DNA of 64,000 nt from BCD1 sp965230565. GTDB taxonomy: Bacteria; Bacteroidota; Bacteroidia; Chitinophagales; Saprospiraceae. Shown piece after piece: positions 26,100-33,591 of the stretch. The DNA is taken from the NCBI GenBank assembly GCA_965230565.1, contig CBDDLH010000016.1, positions 1,798,001 through 1,862,000 on the forward strand. Reading direction: 5' to 3'. The translations under genes were made by a program, and so were the position numbers. Under the pieces are notes generated by a model. It was not told the origin of the DNA. It saw nothing but the letters and a program-made list of their open reading frames with translations, and made no database searches. The stretch's first letter is position 1, and each line of letters starts with the position of its first letter.

Positions 26100-26145
26100 A
26101 AAGAAGAAAGTGCATAATGCAGATGGAACATCACGACATCCCGAA

Positions 26146-26172
26146 CCTGTCTGCTCGGCATTGCCAGGCAGG
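26146..26172. repeat. Intergenic copy of the 27-nt hairpin also found inside tRNA genes
   Basis: The 27 bases (beginning CCTGTCTGCTCGGC, ending GCCAGGCAGG) match the insert in the tRNA-Pro-like gene at 47314-47340 at 22 of 27 positions and share the CCTG-CAGG stem. This marks the tRNA insert as a dispersed palindromic element. Confidence 0.6.
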
Positions 26173-26258
26173 TGAGATTTAATATCGAGTGTACACGGAG
26201 TGTCGGGAGTGATGAGTGAAGATTTTGAACTATAAAAAAAGCTAAAGTTTAAATTGTA

Positions 26259-27269
26259 ATGAACAGAACATTATTATACCTGATTATTTTTCTGGTTTTG
26301 GGTGGTGCAACTTTCTGGATGTTGACCAAAAGTAGTGAGGATGAAAAAACAAGTCTTTTAGGTGCTGACCGGAAATTTAAGGTGGAACAACCCGAAGAAA
26401 TTCAAAAAATCTTTATTGCAGATAGAAGAGGCAACAACACTACGCTGGAACGTCAGGGAGACCACTGGATCTATAATGGCAAATACAAGGTTCGCCCCAA
26501 TGTTATGGAGAATCTGCTGGATGCCGTTACAAGAGTTGAAATCAAATATCAACCTCCTCGCCAGGCAGTTGAACACATGATCAGCAGTCTGGCTACTGAA
26601 GGTATCAAGGTGGAGATTTTTAATAAAAAAGACGAGCTCATTAAATCGTATTACGTAGGTGGTTCCACTGCTGATGAGCGGGGAACCTTTATGATGATGG
26701 CTGATGCCGAGCAACCCTATGTAACCAACATTCCCAACTGGACCGGAAATATCAGATTCAGGTATAATCTTAAGGGAGACGACTGGCGCGATGTCATGGT
26801 ATTTGATGAAAAAATCGAAAACATCTCCAGGGTTGAAGTAGAGTACCCAAAGCAGCGAAACAAATCTTTTGTGGTGAGCCGTGAAGGCGATGAATTTACC
26901 GTTGTCCCTTATTTTGACATTACACCAAAGAAGAACCTGCCTTTGCCGCAAGGAAAGGTAGAACAGTTTCTCATAAATTTTGAAAAAGTGAGTTCCCGGG
27001 GGTTTGATAACAAAAACCCGGAGAAGGATTCCATTTCCGCTACGATTCCATTTTGTCGTGTTACCCTGGAAGATATCAATGGAAAAAAGACCGACCTGCA
27101 AATGTATCCGATCCAGCCAGACCAGCAATATGATGAAAAAACCGGTGAACCTCTTCCCTATGGGGAAGTCCAGAATTATTATGCTGTCCTTAACGATGAG
27201 GATTTCATTGTTGTCAGCCATCTGGTCATGAAAAAACTGTTATGGGCCTATGAGTTTTTCTATCAGTAA
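26259..27269 (+). CDS. DUF4340 domain-containing protein
   Basis: 336 aa. An N-terminal transmembrane anchor (residues 3-22, RTLLYLIIFLVLGGATFWML) is followed by repeated beta-rich DUF4340 segments (DADRKFKVEQPEEIQKIFIADRRG-like start; NTTLERQGDHWIYNGKYKVRPNVMENLLDAV). DUF4340 proteins are the usual third member of GldG-type ABC auxiliary clusters, so this supports the gldG call. It overlaps the next gene by 20 bases. Confidence 0.82.
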   Translation: MNRTLLYLIIFLVLGGATFWMLTKSSEDEKTSLLGADRKFKVEQPEEIQKIFIADRRGNNTTLERQGDHWIYNGKYKVRPNVMENLLDAVTRVEIKYQPPRQAVEHMISSLATEGIKVEIFNKKDELIKSYYVGGSTADERGTFMMMADAEQPYVTNIPNWTGNIRFRYNLKGDDWRDVMVFDEKIENISRVEVEYPKQRNKSFVVSREGDEFTVVPYFDITPKKNLPLPQGKVEQFLINFEKVSSRGFDNKNPEKDSISATIPFCRVTLEDINGKKTDLQMYPIQPDQQYDEKTGEPLPYGEVQNYYAVLNDEDFIVVSHLVMKKLLWAYEFFYQ

Positions 27270-28506
27270 ACGGATATTCTTTTACATTTTTTTTCTTTTT
27301 GTTTCCACCGTATCGCTTGGGTTTATTTCCAACGAAGACGAGTGGGGTTTCTTTGGGCACCGTCGCATCAATCGATTAGCAGTTTTTACCCTGCCACCGG
27401 AAATGACCGTTTTTTACCGGCAACACCTGGAATATGTAACCGAACACGCTGTTGATCCGGATAAGCGGAGGTATGCGGTCAAAGGTGAAGACATTAAACA
27501 TTACATCGATATTGACCACTGGGGTACTTACCCCTTTGAAAAAGTGCCTCGCGACTGGACAGAAGCTTTGATGAAATATTGTGACATCTATGGGGTAAAC
27601 CGGCAAGGAGATACCATTACCATTGGGCTTAACCCTGAAATTGACCTCCAACTCGATTCCGTTACTATTTCAGATAGTCAAACCGGGAAAACCTGGCAAA
27701 TAAACAAAAGAGACTACAGAAATTTCTTTCGTTATAATGTACTTCCTTTATACGGCCAGGAAGAGATATGGTCAATGAGTAGTGATAGTCTGAATACTAT
27801 TCTCCATCAAAAGGATGATTTCACTGAAGTATGGGTGGTAGATAACTTTTCGGAATACGGCATTCTACCTTATAATTTGCTTTGGATGAAAAACCGCCTG
27901 ACCAAAGCCTTTTCGGAGAAAGATGTCAATAATATCCTCAGATTGTCTTCTGATATTGGGCATTATATTGGCGATGGTCACGTGCCTTTACATACCACGG
28001 AAAACTACAATGGTCAATTGACCAATCAGGTGGGCATTCATGCTTTTTGGGAGAGTAGACTACCGGAGTTATTTGCTGATGAAGAATACGACTTCTTTGT
28101 TGGAAAAGCCGAATACGTTAATGATCCAAAATCCTATTTTTGGGACGTTGTGCTCGAAAGCCATTCCTACCTGGATAGCGTGCTGACCATTGAAAAATCC
28201 CTTAGTTTTTCCTATCCTGACGACCAGCAGTTTTGCTTTGAGGAACGATTGGACATCGTTATCAGAACCCAATGCAGGGAATATGCAAGGGCTTACCATG
28301 ACCGGATGAATGGAATGGTCGAAAAACGTATGCGGGATGCAATTTTATCTATCGGAAGTATTTGGTACACCTGTTGGGTAGATGCCGGCCAGCCCGATTT
28401 AGGTGAGCTTGTAGCAAAACCGCTGACAAAAAAAGAACAAAAGGAAAAGGAAGAACTTGAAGCCAAATACAGAGCCGGGGTTCATTTTGGGAGAAAGCAT
28501 GAGTAA
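27250..28506 (+). CDS. Zinc-dependent phospholipase C / S1-P1-nuclease-like protein
   Basis: 418 aa with a signal peptide (FFYIFFLFVSTVSLGF). The fold is that of the S1/P1 nuclease and bacterial phospholipase C group: WGFFGHRRINRLAVF at the mature N-terminus (Trp and His ligands), DIDHWG, SSDIGHYIGDGHVPLHTTENYNG (metal-binding His/Asp cluster) and HAFWESRLP. It likely hydrolyses phosphoesters in the periplasm, with three Zn ions. The charged C-terminus (KKEQKEKEELEAKY) is atypical. Translation is probably coupled to the DUF4340 gene by the overlap. Confidence 0.82.
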   Translation: MSFSISKRIFFYIFFLFVSTVSLGFISNEDEWGFFGHRRINRLAVFTLPPEMTVFYRQHLEYVTEHAVDPDKRRYAVKGEDIKHYIDIDHWGTYPFEKVPRDWTEALMKYCDIYGVNRQGDTITIGLNPEIDLQLDSVTISDSQTGKTWQINKRDYRNFFRYNVLPLYGQEEIWSMSSDSLNTILHQKDDFTEVWVVDNFSEYGILPYNLLWMKNRLTKAFSEKDVNNILRLSSDIGHYIGDGHVPLHTTENYNGQLTNQVGIHAFWESRLPELFADEEYDFFVGKAEYVNDPKSYFWDVVLESHSYLDSVLTIEKSLSFSYPDDQQFCFEERLDIVIRTQCREYARAYHDRMNGMVEKRMRDAILSIGSIWYTCWVDAGQPDLGELVAKPLTKKEQKEKEELEAKYRAGVHFGRKHE

Positions 28507-28508
28507 AC

Positions 28509-29090
28509 CTACCCCAAAACCAAAAATGAAAAAATCATAAAATGCAAAACCACCAGATATCCTTTTAATTTTTCCCGCAGGATTTTCAAGGCTTTCCCCA
28601 TCTGATTTTCCACTGTTTTTATGGAGATGTCCAGTTTTTCTGCAATTTCTTTATAAGTCAATTCTTCGAATCGACTCAGCTGGAAAATTGCTCTGCAACG
28701 AGGTGGCAAGTCGTCAATGGCGATCTTGATCTTGTCTTTGAGCTCACCGTAAAGATATTTTTCTTCAATACCTTCATCCACTCCGTCATGTTGTCCTGGA
28801 TTCAATTCATCAATATGAATTTTCTTGTTTTTGCGGAGGTGCCCAAGCGCCTCATTGATGGCCATTCTACGGAGATAAGCGGCAAAGGATTGGTTGATAT
28901 TGAGTTGATGACGTTTTTGCCAAAGCCTGATAAAAACTTCCTGTGCGAGATCTTCGGAGAGGGGTTGTTCATTGACAAAACGATATATGGTTTTACAGAC
29001 CATCGAATAATGGTTGTGAAAGACCTCTTTCATATAGGCTTTATCATCCGATTGAAGCCTTAACAGTATTTCGTTCGTTTCGTCAGACAT
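28509..29090 (-). CDS. ECF RNA polymerase sigma factor (Bacteroidota-type)
   Basis: 193 aa. Sigma-70 region 2 (YRFVNEQPLSEDLAQEVFIRLWQKR) and region 4 (LPPRCRAIFQLSRFEELTYKEIAEKLDISIKTVENQMGKALKILREKL) are clear. The C-terminus ends in a hydrophobic stretch (VVLHFMIFSFLVLG) that may touch the membrane. Such sigma factors usually sit beside a FecR-type anti-sigma; none is present here, the neighbours being a convergent hydrolase and a divergent thioesterase. Confidence 0.88.
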   Translation of the reverse strand: MSDETNEILLRLQSDDKAYMKEVFHNHYSMVCKTIYRFVNEQPLSEDLAQEVFIRLWQKRHQLNINQSFAAYLRRMAINEALGHLRKNKKIHIDELNPGQHDGVDEGIEEKYLYGELKDKIKIAIDDLPPRCRAIFQLSRFEELTYKEIAEKLDISIKTVENQMGKALKILREKLKGYLVVLHFMIFSFLVLG

Positions 29091-29322
29091 CAGGTTTTAG
29101 CTAATCCTCAGTTTGCAAGGATAAAGGTAATTACAATATTTCAAACAACACCTTCGACCAAGTCCCCATTTTGTTAGAGGAAAGTTAATGTTAAAACCCA
29201 ATGTTAAAAATAGTTAGGGTTTGGACTCCCAAAACCAAAAAACCCATTTTAGAAATTTTTTTGGAAAAGAAGTGCGCTTGGAAAAGAAAAATTGCGTCCT
29301 TTACTGTTCGAAATTTTTTTCT

Positions 29323-30183
29323 ATGAAAGACGTTAGCGAATTATTAGACTTGCTGGACCTTGAACAACTCGAATACAACTTATTCAGGGGACAAAGCAGC
29401 AGTATTGGCAGTAAGCGGGTTTTCGGGGGACAGGTATTGGCTCAATCCCTGAGTGCGGCAATGCGTACGGTTCCCGAAGATCGTTATGTGCATTCTATTC
29501 ATGCATATTTCATTTTACCGGGTGACATCACCATGCCGATTGTGTTTGATGTGGAACCCATTCGGGATGGCGGAAGTTTTACCACCAGAAGGGTAAAAGC
29601 CATTCAAAAAGGCAGGGTCATACTCAACTTCGCAGCTTCTTTCCAGCTTAAACAGGATGGTTTCGATCATCAAATTACTATTCCAGATATCACCCCTCCT
29701 GAGGAACTTGAAAACTGGGAGGGACTGGTTAAAGAATTCGGCGATCTGCTTCCGGAAAACTTCCGTAAGTTTCTAGATAGAGCCCGGCCAATCGAATTTA
29801 AACCGGTGGAACGATTCAATCCGCATACAGATAATAAATCCGGACCTTTCAGACATGTATGGATCAAAGCGAAAGGCGTGATTCCGGATCATAAGAAGTT
29901 ACATAACCTGGTACTGGCCTACACTTCTGATTACAACCTGCTCACCACTGCACTATTACCTCATGGGCAGTTAACTAACTGGCATGAACTCACGCTGGCC
30001 AGCCTGGATCACGCCATGTGGTTCCACAGGCCGTTTGACCTCAATGACTGGATGCTTTACCAGACAGACAGCCCAAGTGCCTCCGGTGCCCGGGGTTTCA
30101 GCAGAGGAAATATTTTTACCCGTGATGGAAAATTGGTAGCTTCAGTAGTCCAGGAAGGATTGATTCGACCAAAAAGAAAATAG
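29323..30183 (+). CDS. tesB: Acyl-CoA thioesterase II (TesB)
   Basis: 286 aa double hot-dog enzyme that hydrolyses acyl-CoA to fatty acid and CoA. The ATG at 29323 begins MKDVSELLDLLDLE as in TesB; the in-frame TTG at 29221 adds 34 residues without homology style. N-terminal domain: FRGQSSSIGSKRVFGGQVLAQSL, VHSIHAYFILPGD. Active-site region: Asp in YTSDYNLLTTALLPHG, Ser/Thr in LASLDHAMWFHRPF and Gln in VVQEGLIRP. Confidence 0.9.
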   Translation: MKDVSELLDLLDLEQLEYNLFRGQSSSIGSKRVFGGQVLAQSLSAAMRTVPEDRYVHSIHAYFILPGDITMPIVFDVEPIRDGGSFTTRRVKAIQKGRVILNFAASFQLKQDGFDHQITIPDITPPEELENWEGLVKEFGDLLPENFRKFLDRARPIEFKPVERFNPHTDNKSGPFRHVWIKAKGVIPDHKKLHNLVLAYTSDYNLLTTALLPHGQLTNWHELTLASLDHAMWFHRPFDLNDWMLYQTDSPSASGARGFSRGNIFTRDGKLVASVVQEGLIRPKRK

Positions 30184-30302
30184 AAAAGGAATAAGAGGAC
30201 AAGGATTTTTCCAGGTTATGAATTGATGTATTATCGAAATTTTTTCATTCTGCTTCTCTTATTACATTATTCCCTTTTTACTTGTACCAACCGTAACGAA
30301 AG

Positions 30303-30336
30303 AAACCCGCTATAAATGAATTATTATAGCGGGTTT
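30303..30336. terminator. Bidirectional terminator between tesB and rpsU
   Basis: AAACCCGCTATAA (30303-30315) pairs with TTATAGCGGGTTT (30324-30336). T-rich tracts lie on both outer sides, and the two genes converge on it. Confidence 0.8.
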
Positions 30337-30362
30337 CCTTTTTCTTTCGAAAAAGAAGTTAT

Positions 30363-30551
30363 TTATTCAGCACCATACTTTTTCTGCTTGTAGCTAGCTT
30401 TAAGCAGCTCGCTACGACGTCTAACGGATGGTTTTTTGAATTCTTTGCGATCACGCAACTCACGCATTAAACGTGTGCTCTGGAACTTACGCTTGTATCT
30501 TTTAAGCGCTTTGTCGATGTTTTCAGTTTCTTTAACTTCGATAATTAACAT
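30363..30551 (-). CDS. rpsU: 30S ribosomal protein bS21
   Basis: 62 aa from the ATG at 30551 (MLIIEVKETENIDKALKRYKRKFQSTRLMRELRDRKEF), basic and the right length for bS21. The longer in-frame start at 30629 is rejected because a -7 box TACCTTTG (minus strand, 30573-30580) lies within it; the leader is then about 15 bases with no evident Shine-Dalgarno, as is usual in Bacteroidota. It assists translation initiation on the 30S platform. Confidence 0.93.
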   Translation of the reverse strand: MLIIEVKETENIDKALKRYKRKFQSTRLMRELRDRKEFKKPSVRRRSELLKASYKQKKYGAE

Positions 30552-30572
30552 AAACGTAAAAATTTTGGACTG

Positions 30573-30580
30573 CAAAGGTA
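30573..30580 (-). promoter_or_regulatory. Promoter -7 box for rpsU
   Basis: The minus strand reads TACCTTTG, 22 bases before the rpsU ATG at 30551. It fixes the start codon. No clear -33 element. Confidence 0.55.
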
Positions 30581-30676
30581 AAATTATTTTTTTGATACGC
30601 CGAAATTTTTTTGAAAAAATATTTTCCATAAAATAAGTCGGGGAATTTCTTCGCTTATCCTATAAAACCGGTAGTA

Positions 30677-31510
30677 TTGATGAGGTTTTTAAAAGTATTA
30701 GGTTGGGTAATTATTGTGGTCATTTTAACGGTAGTCTCACAAGTTGGGGGCCTGGTGCTTCTTGCCTGCATTCCTGTTTTTAAATTTACCAAAAAATGGT
30801 TCCATAAAGGGTTATCGCTACATTTTGCCAACACAGGAATATTTATAGCGACTTACCTAATTTTCATCAGTTTGATTTTACCTCCCCTCGCTTCGGGTTT
30901 CGGAAGAGTTCCATTGCCAATAACCGGAAAGACCAATCTAAAGCCATTAAATTATGCTACCTGGGTTTTAAACAGGCATTACGTAAGACCCGCCCTTAAA
31001 ACGATACTTTTAGAGACCTCCAAAACTATGCAGAAAAAACATCCTGGTACCATCGTTGCTTACCTGGATGCAGGGTTTCCATTTATTAATAATTATCCCC
31101 TCCTCCCCCACCTGAGCCATGATGATGGAGAAAAAGTCGACCTGGCATTCCTGTATCGCAGCCGTTCAACAGACGAACCTATGAATCGAAAAGCTCCTTC
31201 ATTTATCGGATATGGTGTTTTTGAAGAACCAAAACCAGGAGAGTCTGATTATCCCGGGCGTTGTAAAGCAGAAGGCTACTGGCAATACAGTTTATTAGGG
31301 AATATTGTCCCACAGGGAGGCAAACGAAAAATGAAACTGGATGAAAAAAGAACAGCTGATTTGCTCAAAATACTGGCCAATCAACCTGAAATTGGTAAAA
31401 TTTTCCTGGAACCACACTTAAAGGATCGATTGGGGCTGTCTTCAGGTAAAATACGATATCACGGTTGCCATGCAGTTCGTCACGATGATCATATACATGT
31501 GCAACTTTAG
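30677..31510 (+). CDS. Membrane-anchored LAS-type (M15/M74-like) peptidase candidate
   Basis: 277 aa with two N-terminal transmembrane helices (residues 4-31 and about 50-75) and a soluble domain. The pattern LSHDDGEKVDLAF (H-x3-G-x3-D) followed 100 residues later by AVRHDDHIHVQL (HxH at the very C-terminus) matches the metal ligands of LAS peptidases such as MepA and D-Ala-D-Ala carboxypeptidases. It would then cut peptidoglycan cross-links or stem peptides on the periplasmic face. Sequence outside the ligands is divergent, so the family is a suggestion. It converges on polX with a 3-base gap. Confidence 0.55.
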   Translation: MMRFLKVLGWVIIVVILTVVSQVGGLVLLACIPVFKFTKKWFHKGLSLHFANTGIFIATYLIFISLILPPLASGFGRVPLPITGKTNLKPLNYATWVLNRHYVRPALKTILLETSKTMQKKHPGTIVAYLDAGFPFINNYPLLPHLSHDDGEKVDLAFLYRSRSTDEPMNRKAPSFIGYGVFEEPKPGESDYPGRCKAEGYWQYSLLGNIVPQGGKRKMKLDEKRTADLLKILANQPEIGKIFLEPHLKDRLGLSSGKIRYHGCHAVRHDDHIHVQL

Positions 31511-31513
31511 GAT

Positions 31514-33169
31514 TTATCTCTTGATAAATTGTCCAAATTCCTCTACACCTTTTGCATTGAGACATGCCTCAGCTGTCAATCCTCCTTTTCTGGCTGATAG
31601 AACGCCGTAGTGGATATCGTGGATCCCCTCTCTGCTGTGGGCATCAGGGTTTACGGAAATCAAAATACCTTTTTCTAAAGCATATGGTATCCACCTCCAA
31701 TCCAGGTCAAGTCTGTAGGGGTTGGCATTGATCTCAATTGAAACACCATTAGCCGCACAGGCATCGATAACCTTTTTATGATCAATCGGATACCCTTGCC
31801 GGGATAATAACAATCTTCCGGTGGGATGTCCCAGAATGGTGGTATATGGATTTTCAATAGCAGTAATGAGCCTTTGCGTGGCTTTTTCTTCATCCATTCG
31901 TAAATTGGAATGCACGGAGGCTATGATAAAATCAAACCCTTCAAGCAGGTCATTTCCATAGTCCAGCGCCCCATCGTTGAGGATATCGCTTTCGATACCT
32001 TTATATATTTTGAAAGGGGCAAGTTCCTGGTTGAGCTGATCAATTTCCTCAAATTGCTGCAAAACCCTGTCAGGCTGAAGGCCATTGGCGTAAAAGGCAG
32101 ACTTGGAGTGGTCGGTGATGGCCAAATACTCAAACCCCTGCTCTTTTGAATATTCCGCCATTTCCCTTAAGCTATTCAACCCATCACTGTAAGTGGTATG
32201 AGCGTGAACAACACCTTTGATATCTGATTTTTCGATCAGGTTTGGCAAGGCATTGGTTTCCGCCAGTTCAAGTGCCCAGTCAGACTCTCTCAATTCAGGT
32301 TCAATATAAGGAAGGTTTGCTTTTGCAAAAACAGCTGCTTCTGTTGATAAGCCCTTAAAATCCTGCCCGGAAAATTTTTCAAGAAATGCCTGCATAAACT
32401 CATCAGAAGCCGTATACCGGAATTGCTTGGAGCCAAAAGCATTGCCAGTACAAAAATGAATTTTGACAGAAATCCCTTCGGTTGTTTGGAAAGGAAAATC
32501 ATCGGAAGGATTTTGATTAGGTTCAAGTGCTAAAAGATTTATCGCTTCATTGGTTTCCCCGGAAGCAACCAACAATTCAATTCCATCCACGATGTTACAA
32601 TTTCTTCTAACCTGTCCGGTAAGTTCAACCTCAACACCTTCGAAATGAGCTTTTGCGGACCTCAACAGTTGATTGGCTGCTTCCTCAACAGCTGCAAGAT
32701 GGAATTTATTTTTTGATCTTTGAAAATACTCGAGTTGTTCTTTAAGCGCATCCTGGGTCTTTTTGCCAAACCCTTTGAGATCGACAAGTCTGTTTTCGTT
32801 AACGGCATAAAGCAACTCGCCTACACTTTCAACTCCCAGTTCATCCCAAACCGTTTTGATCTTTTTGGGTCCGAATCCTTTAATCTCCAACATTTCCAAA
32901 ATACCTTCAGGTGTTTTCTCTTTATACCTTTCCAGGGTTGACATTTTTCCGGATGACAAAAGCTCTTCAATCTTTCCGGAAATGGCTTTTCCCACCCCCG
33001 GCAAGGCGTTAATTTCCTCCGAAGACATGTCTGTTAATGGCTGGTCAAGTTTCCTTAGACGCATATAAGCATTTTGGTAGGAACGAATTTTGAATTTGTT
33101 CTCACCATATAATTCCATTATTTTTCCTAAAAACTGGAAGGATTTTGCAACATCTTTGTTTGTCATCAC
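31514..33169 (-). CDS. polX: PolX-type DNA polymerase/3'-5' exonuclease with degenerate polymerase site
   Basis: 551 aa. Helix-hairpin-helix motifs (INALPGVGKAISGKIEELL; IKGFGPKKIKTVWDEL), a family X polymerase region and a C-terminal PHP nuclease domain. PHP metal ligands are all visible: VHAHTTYSDG (residues 321-330), ITDHS, IESDIL, ASVHSN, GHPTGR, EINANP, NPDAHS. In the palm, the usual G-S-x-R-R ... D-x-D-[IL]-L reads GQVRRNCNIVDGIELL (185-200): the catalytic Asp pair has become Gly and Glu. The protein is therefore probably an exonuclease or AP-site enzyme with little or no polymerase activity. Monocistronic. Confidence 0.9.
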   Translation of the reverse strand: MMTNKDVAKSFQFLGKIMELYGENKFKIRSYQNAYMRLRKLDQPLTDMSSEEINALPGVGKAISGKIEELLSSGKMSTLERYKEKTPEGILEMLEIKGFGPKKIKTVWDELGVESVGELLYAVNENRLVDLKGFGKKTQDALKEQLEYFQRSKNKFHLAAVEEAANQLLRSAKAHFEGVEVELTGQVRRNCNIVDGIELLVASGETNEAINLLALEPNQNPSDDFPFQTTEGISVKIHFCTGNAFGSKQFRYTASDEFMQAFLEKFSGQDFKGLSTEAAVFAKANLPYIEPELRESDWALELAETNALPNLIEKSDIKGVVHAHTTYSDGLNSLREMAEYSKEQGFEYLAITDHSKSAFYANGLQPDRVLQQFEEIDQLNQELAPFKIYKGIESDILNDGALDYGNDLLEGFDFIIASVHSNLRMDEEKATQRLITAIENPYTTILGHPTGRLLLSRQGYPIDHKKVIDACAANGVSIEINANPYRLDLDWRWIPYALEKGILISVNPDAHSREGIHDIHYGVLSARKGGLTAEACLNAKGVEEFGQFIKR

Positions 33170-33273
33170 GTAAAAGAGATTTTAGAAGGAAACATGTTAG
33201 CCAAAAGTAATAAATGTGAACGAGCAAACAAGGGCTTTCATGTTTTTTGATTTCAAAAAAATGGATGATTATA

Positions 33274-33304
33274 TTTGAATAAAAAAAAATAAAATCTATA
33301 TTTG
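33274..33304 (+). promoter_or_regulatory. Consensus promoter with long leader, upstream of the large T9SS protein
   Basis: TTTG at 33274-33277 and TATATTTG at 33297-33304 are 19 bases apart, a full Bacteroidota consensus. A second TATATTTG overlaps the -33 element at 33270-33277. The gene starts at 33592, so the leader would be about 280 bases. Apart from this, the 33170-33591 intergenic region shows nothing recognisable. Confidence 0.65.
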
Positions 33305-33591
33305 TTTTACTACCGGGACAATACACTACATACAATCTACACATACATTTTCAAAATCCATCCGGTTCAAATTATAATCCATTCTTAGAGAGGCAATAAG
33401 ACTTTCAGACAAAATTAGTTTGAATGCTGATTTTGTATTGTTCGTTTTATTGATATCGATATTTTTCCCAATCCGATCGCACAAAAAGACTTTAACAAAA
33501 GCGTATTGCTTTTAAAGAATAATTTTTGAAAAAGACCCTCATGTTTTTTCATGGGATTTTTATTAACACTTATTTTTAAAACAAATTCATT

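Noticed and set aside
26358..27221. 287-codon minus-strand frame opposite the DUF4340 gene
   Set aside because: Antisense shadow; the plus-strand gene has an anchor, domain and operon context.
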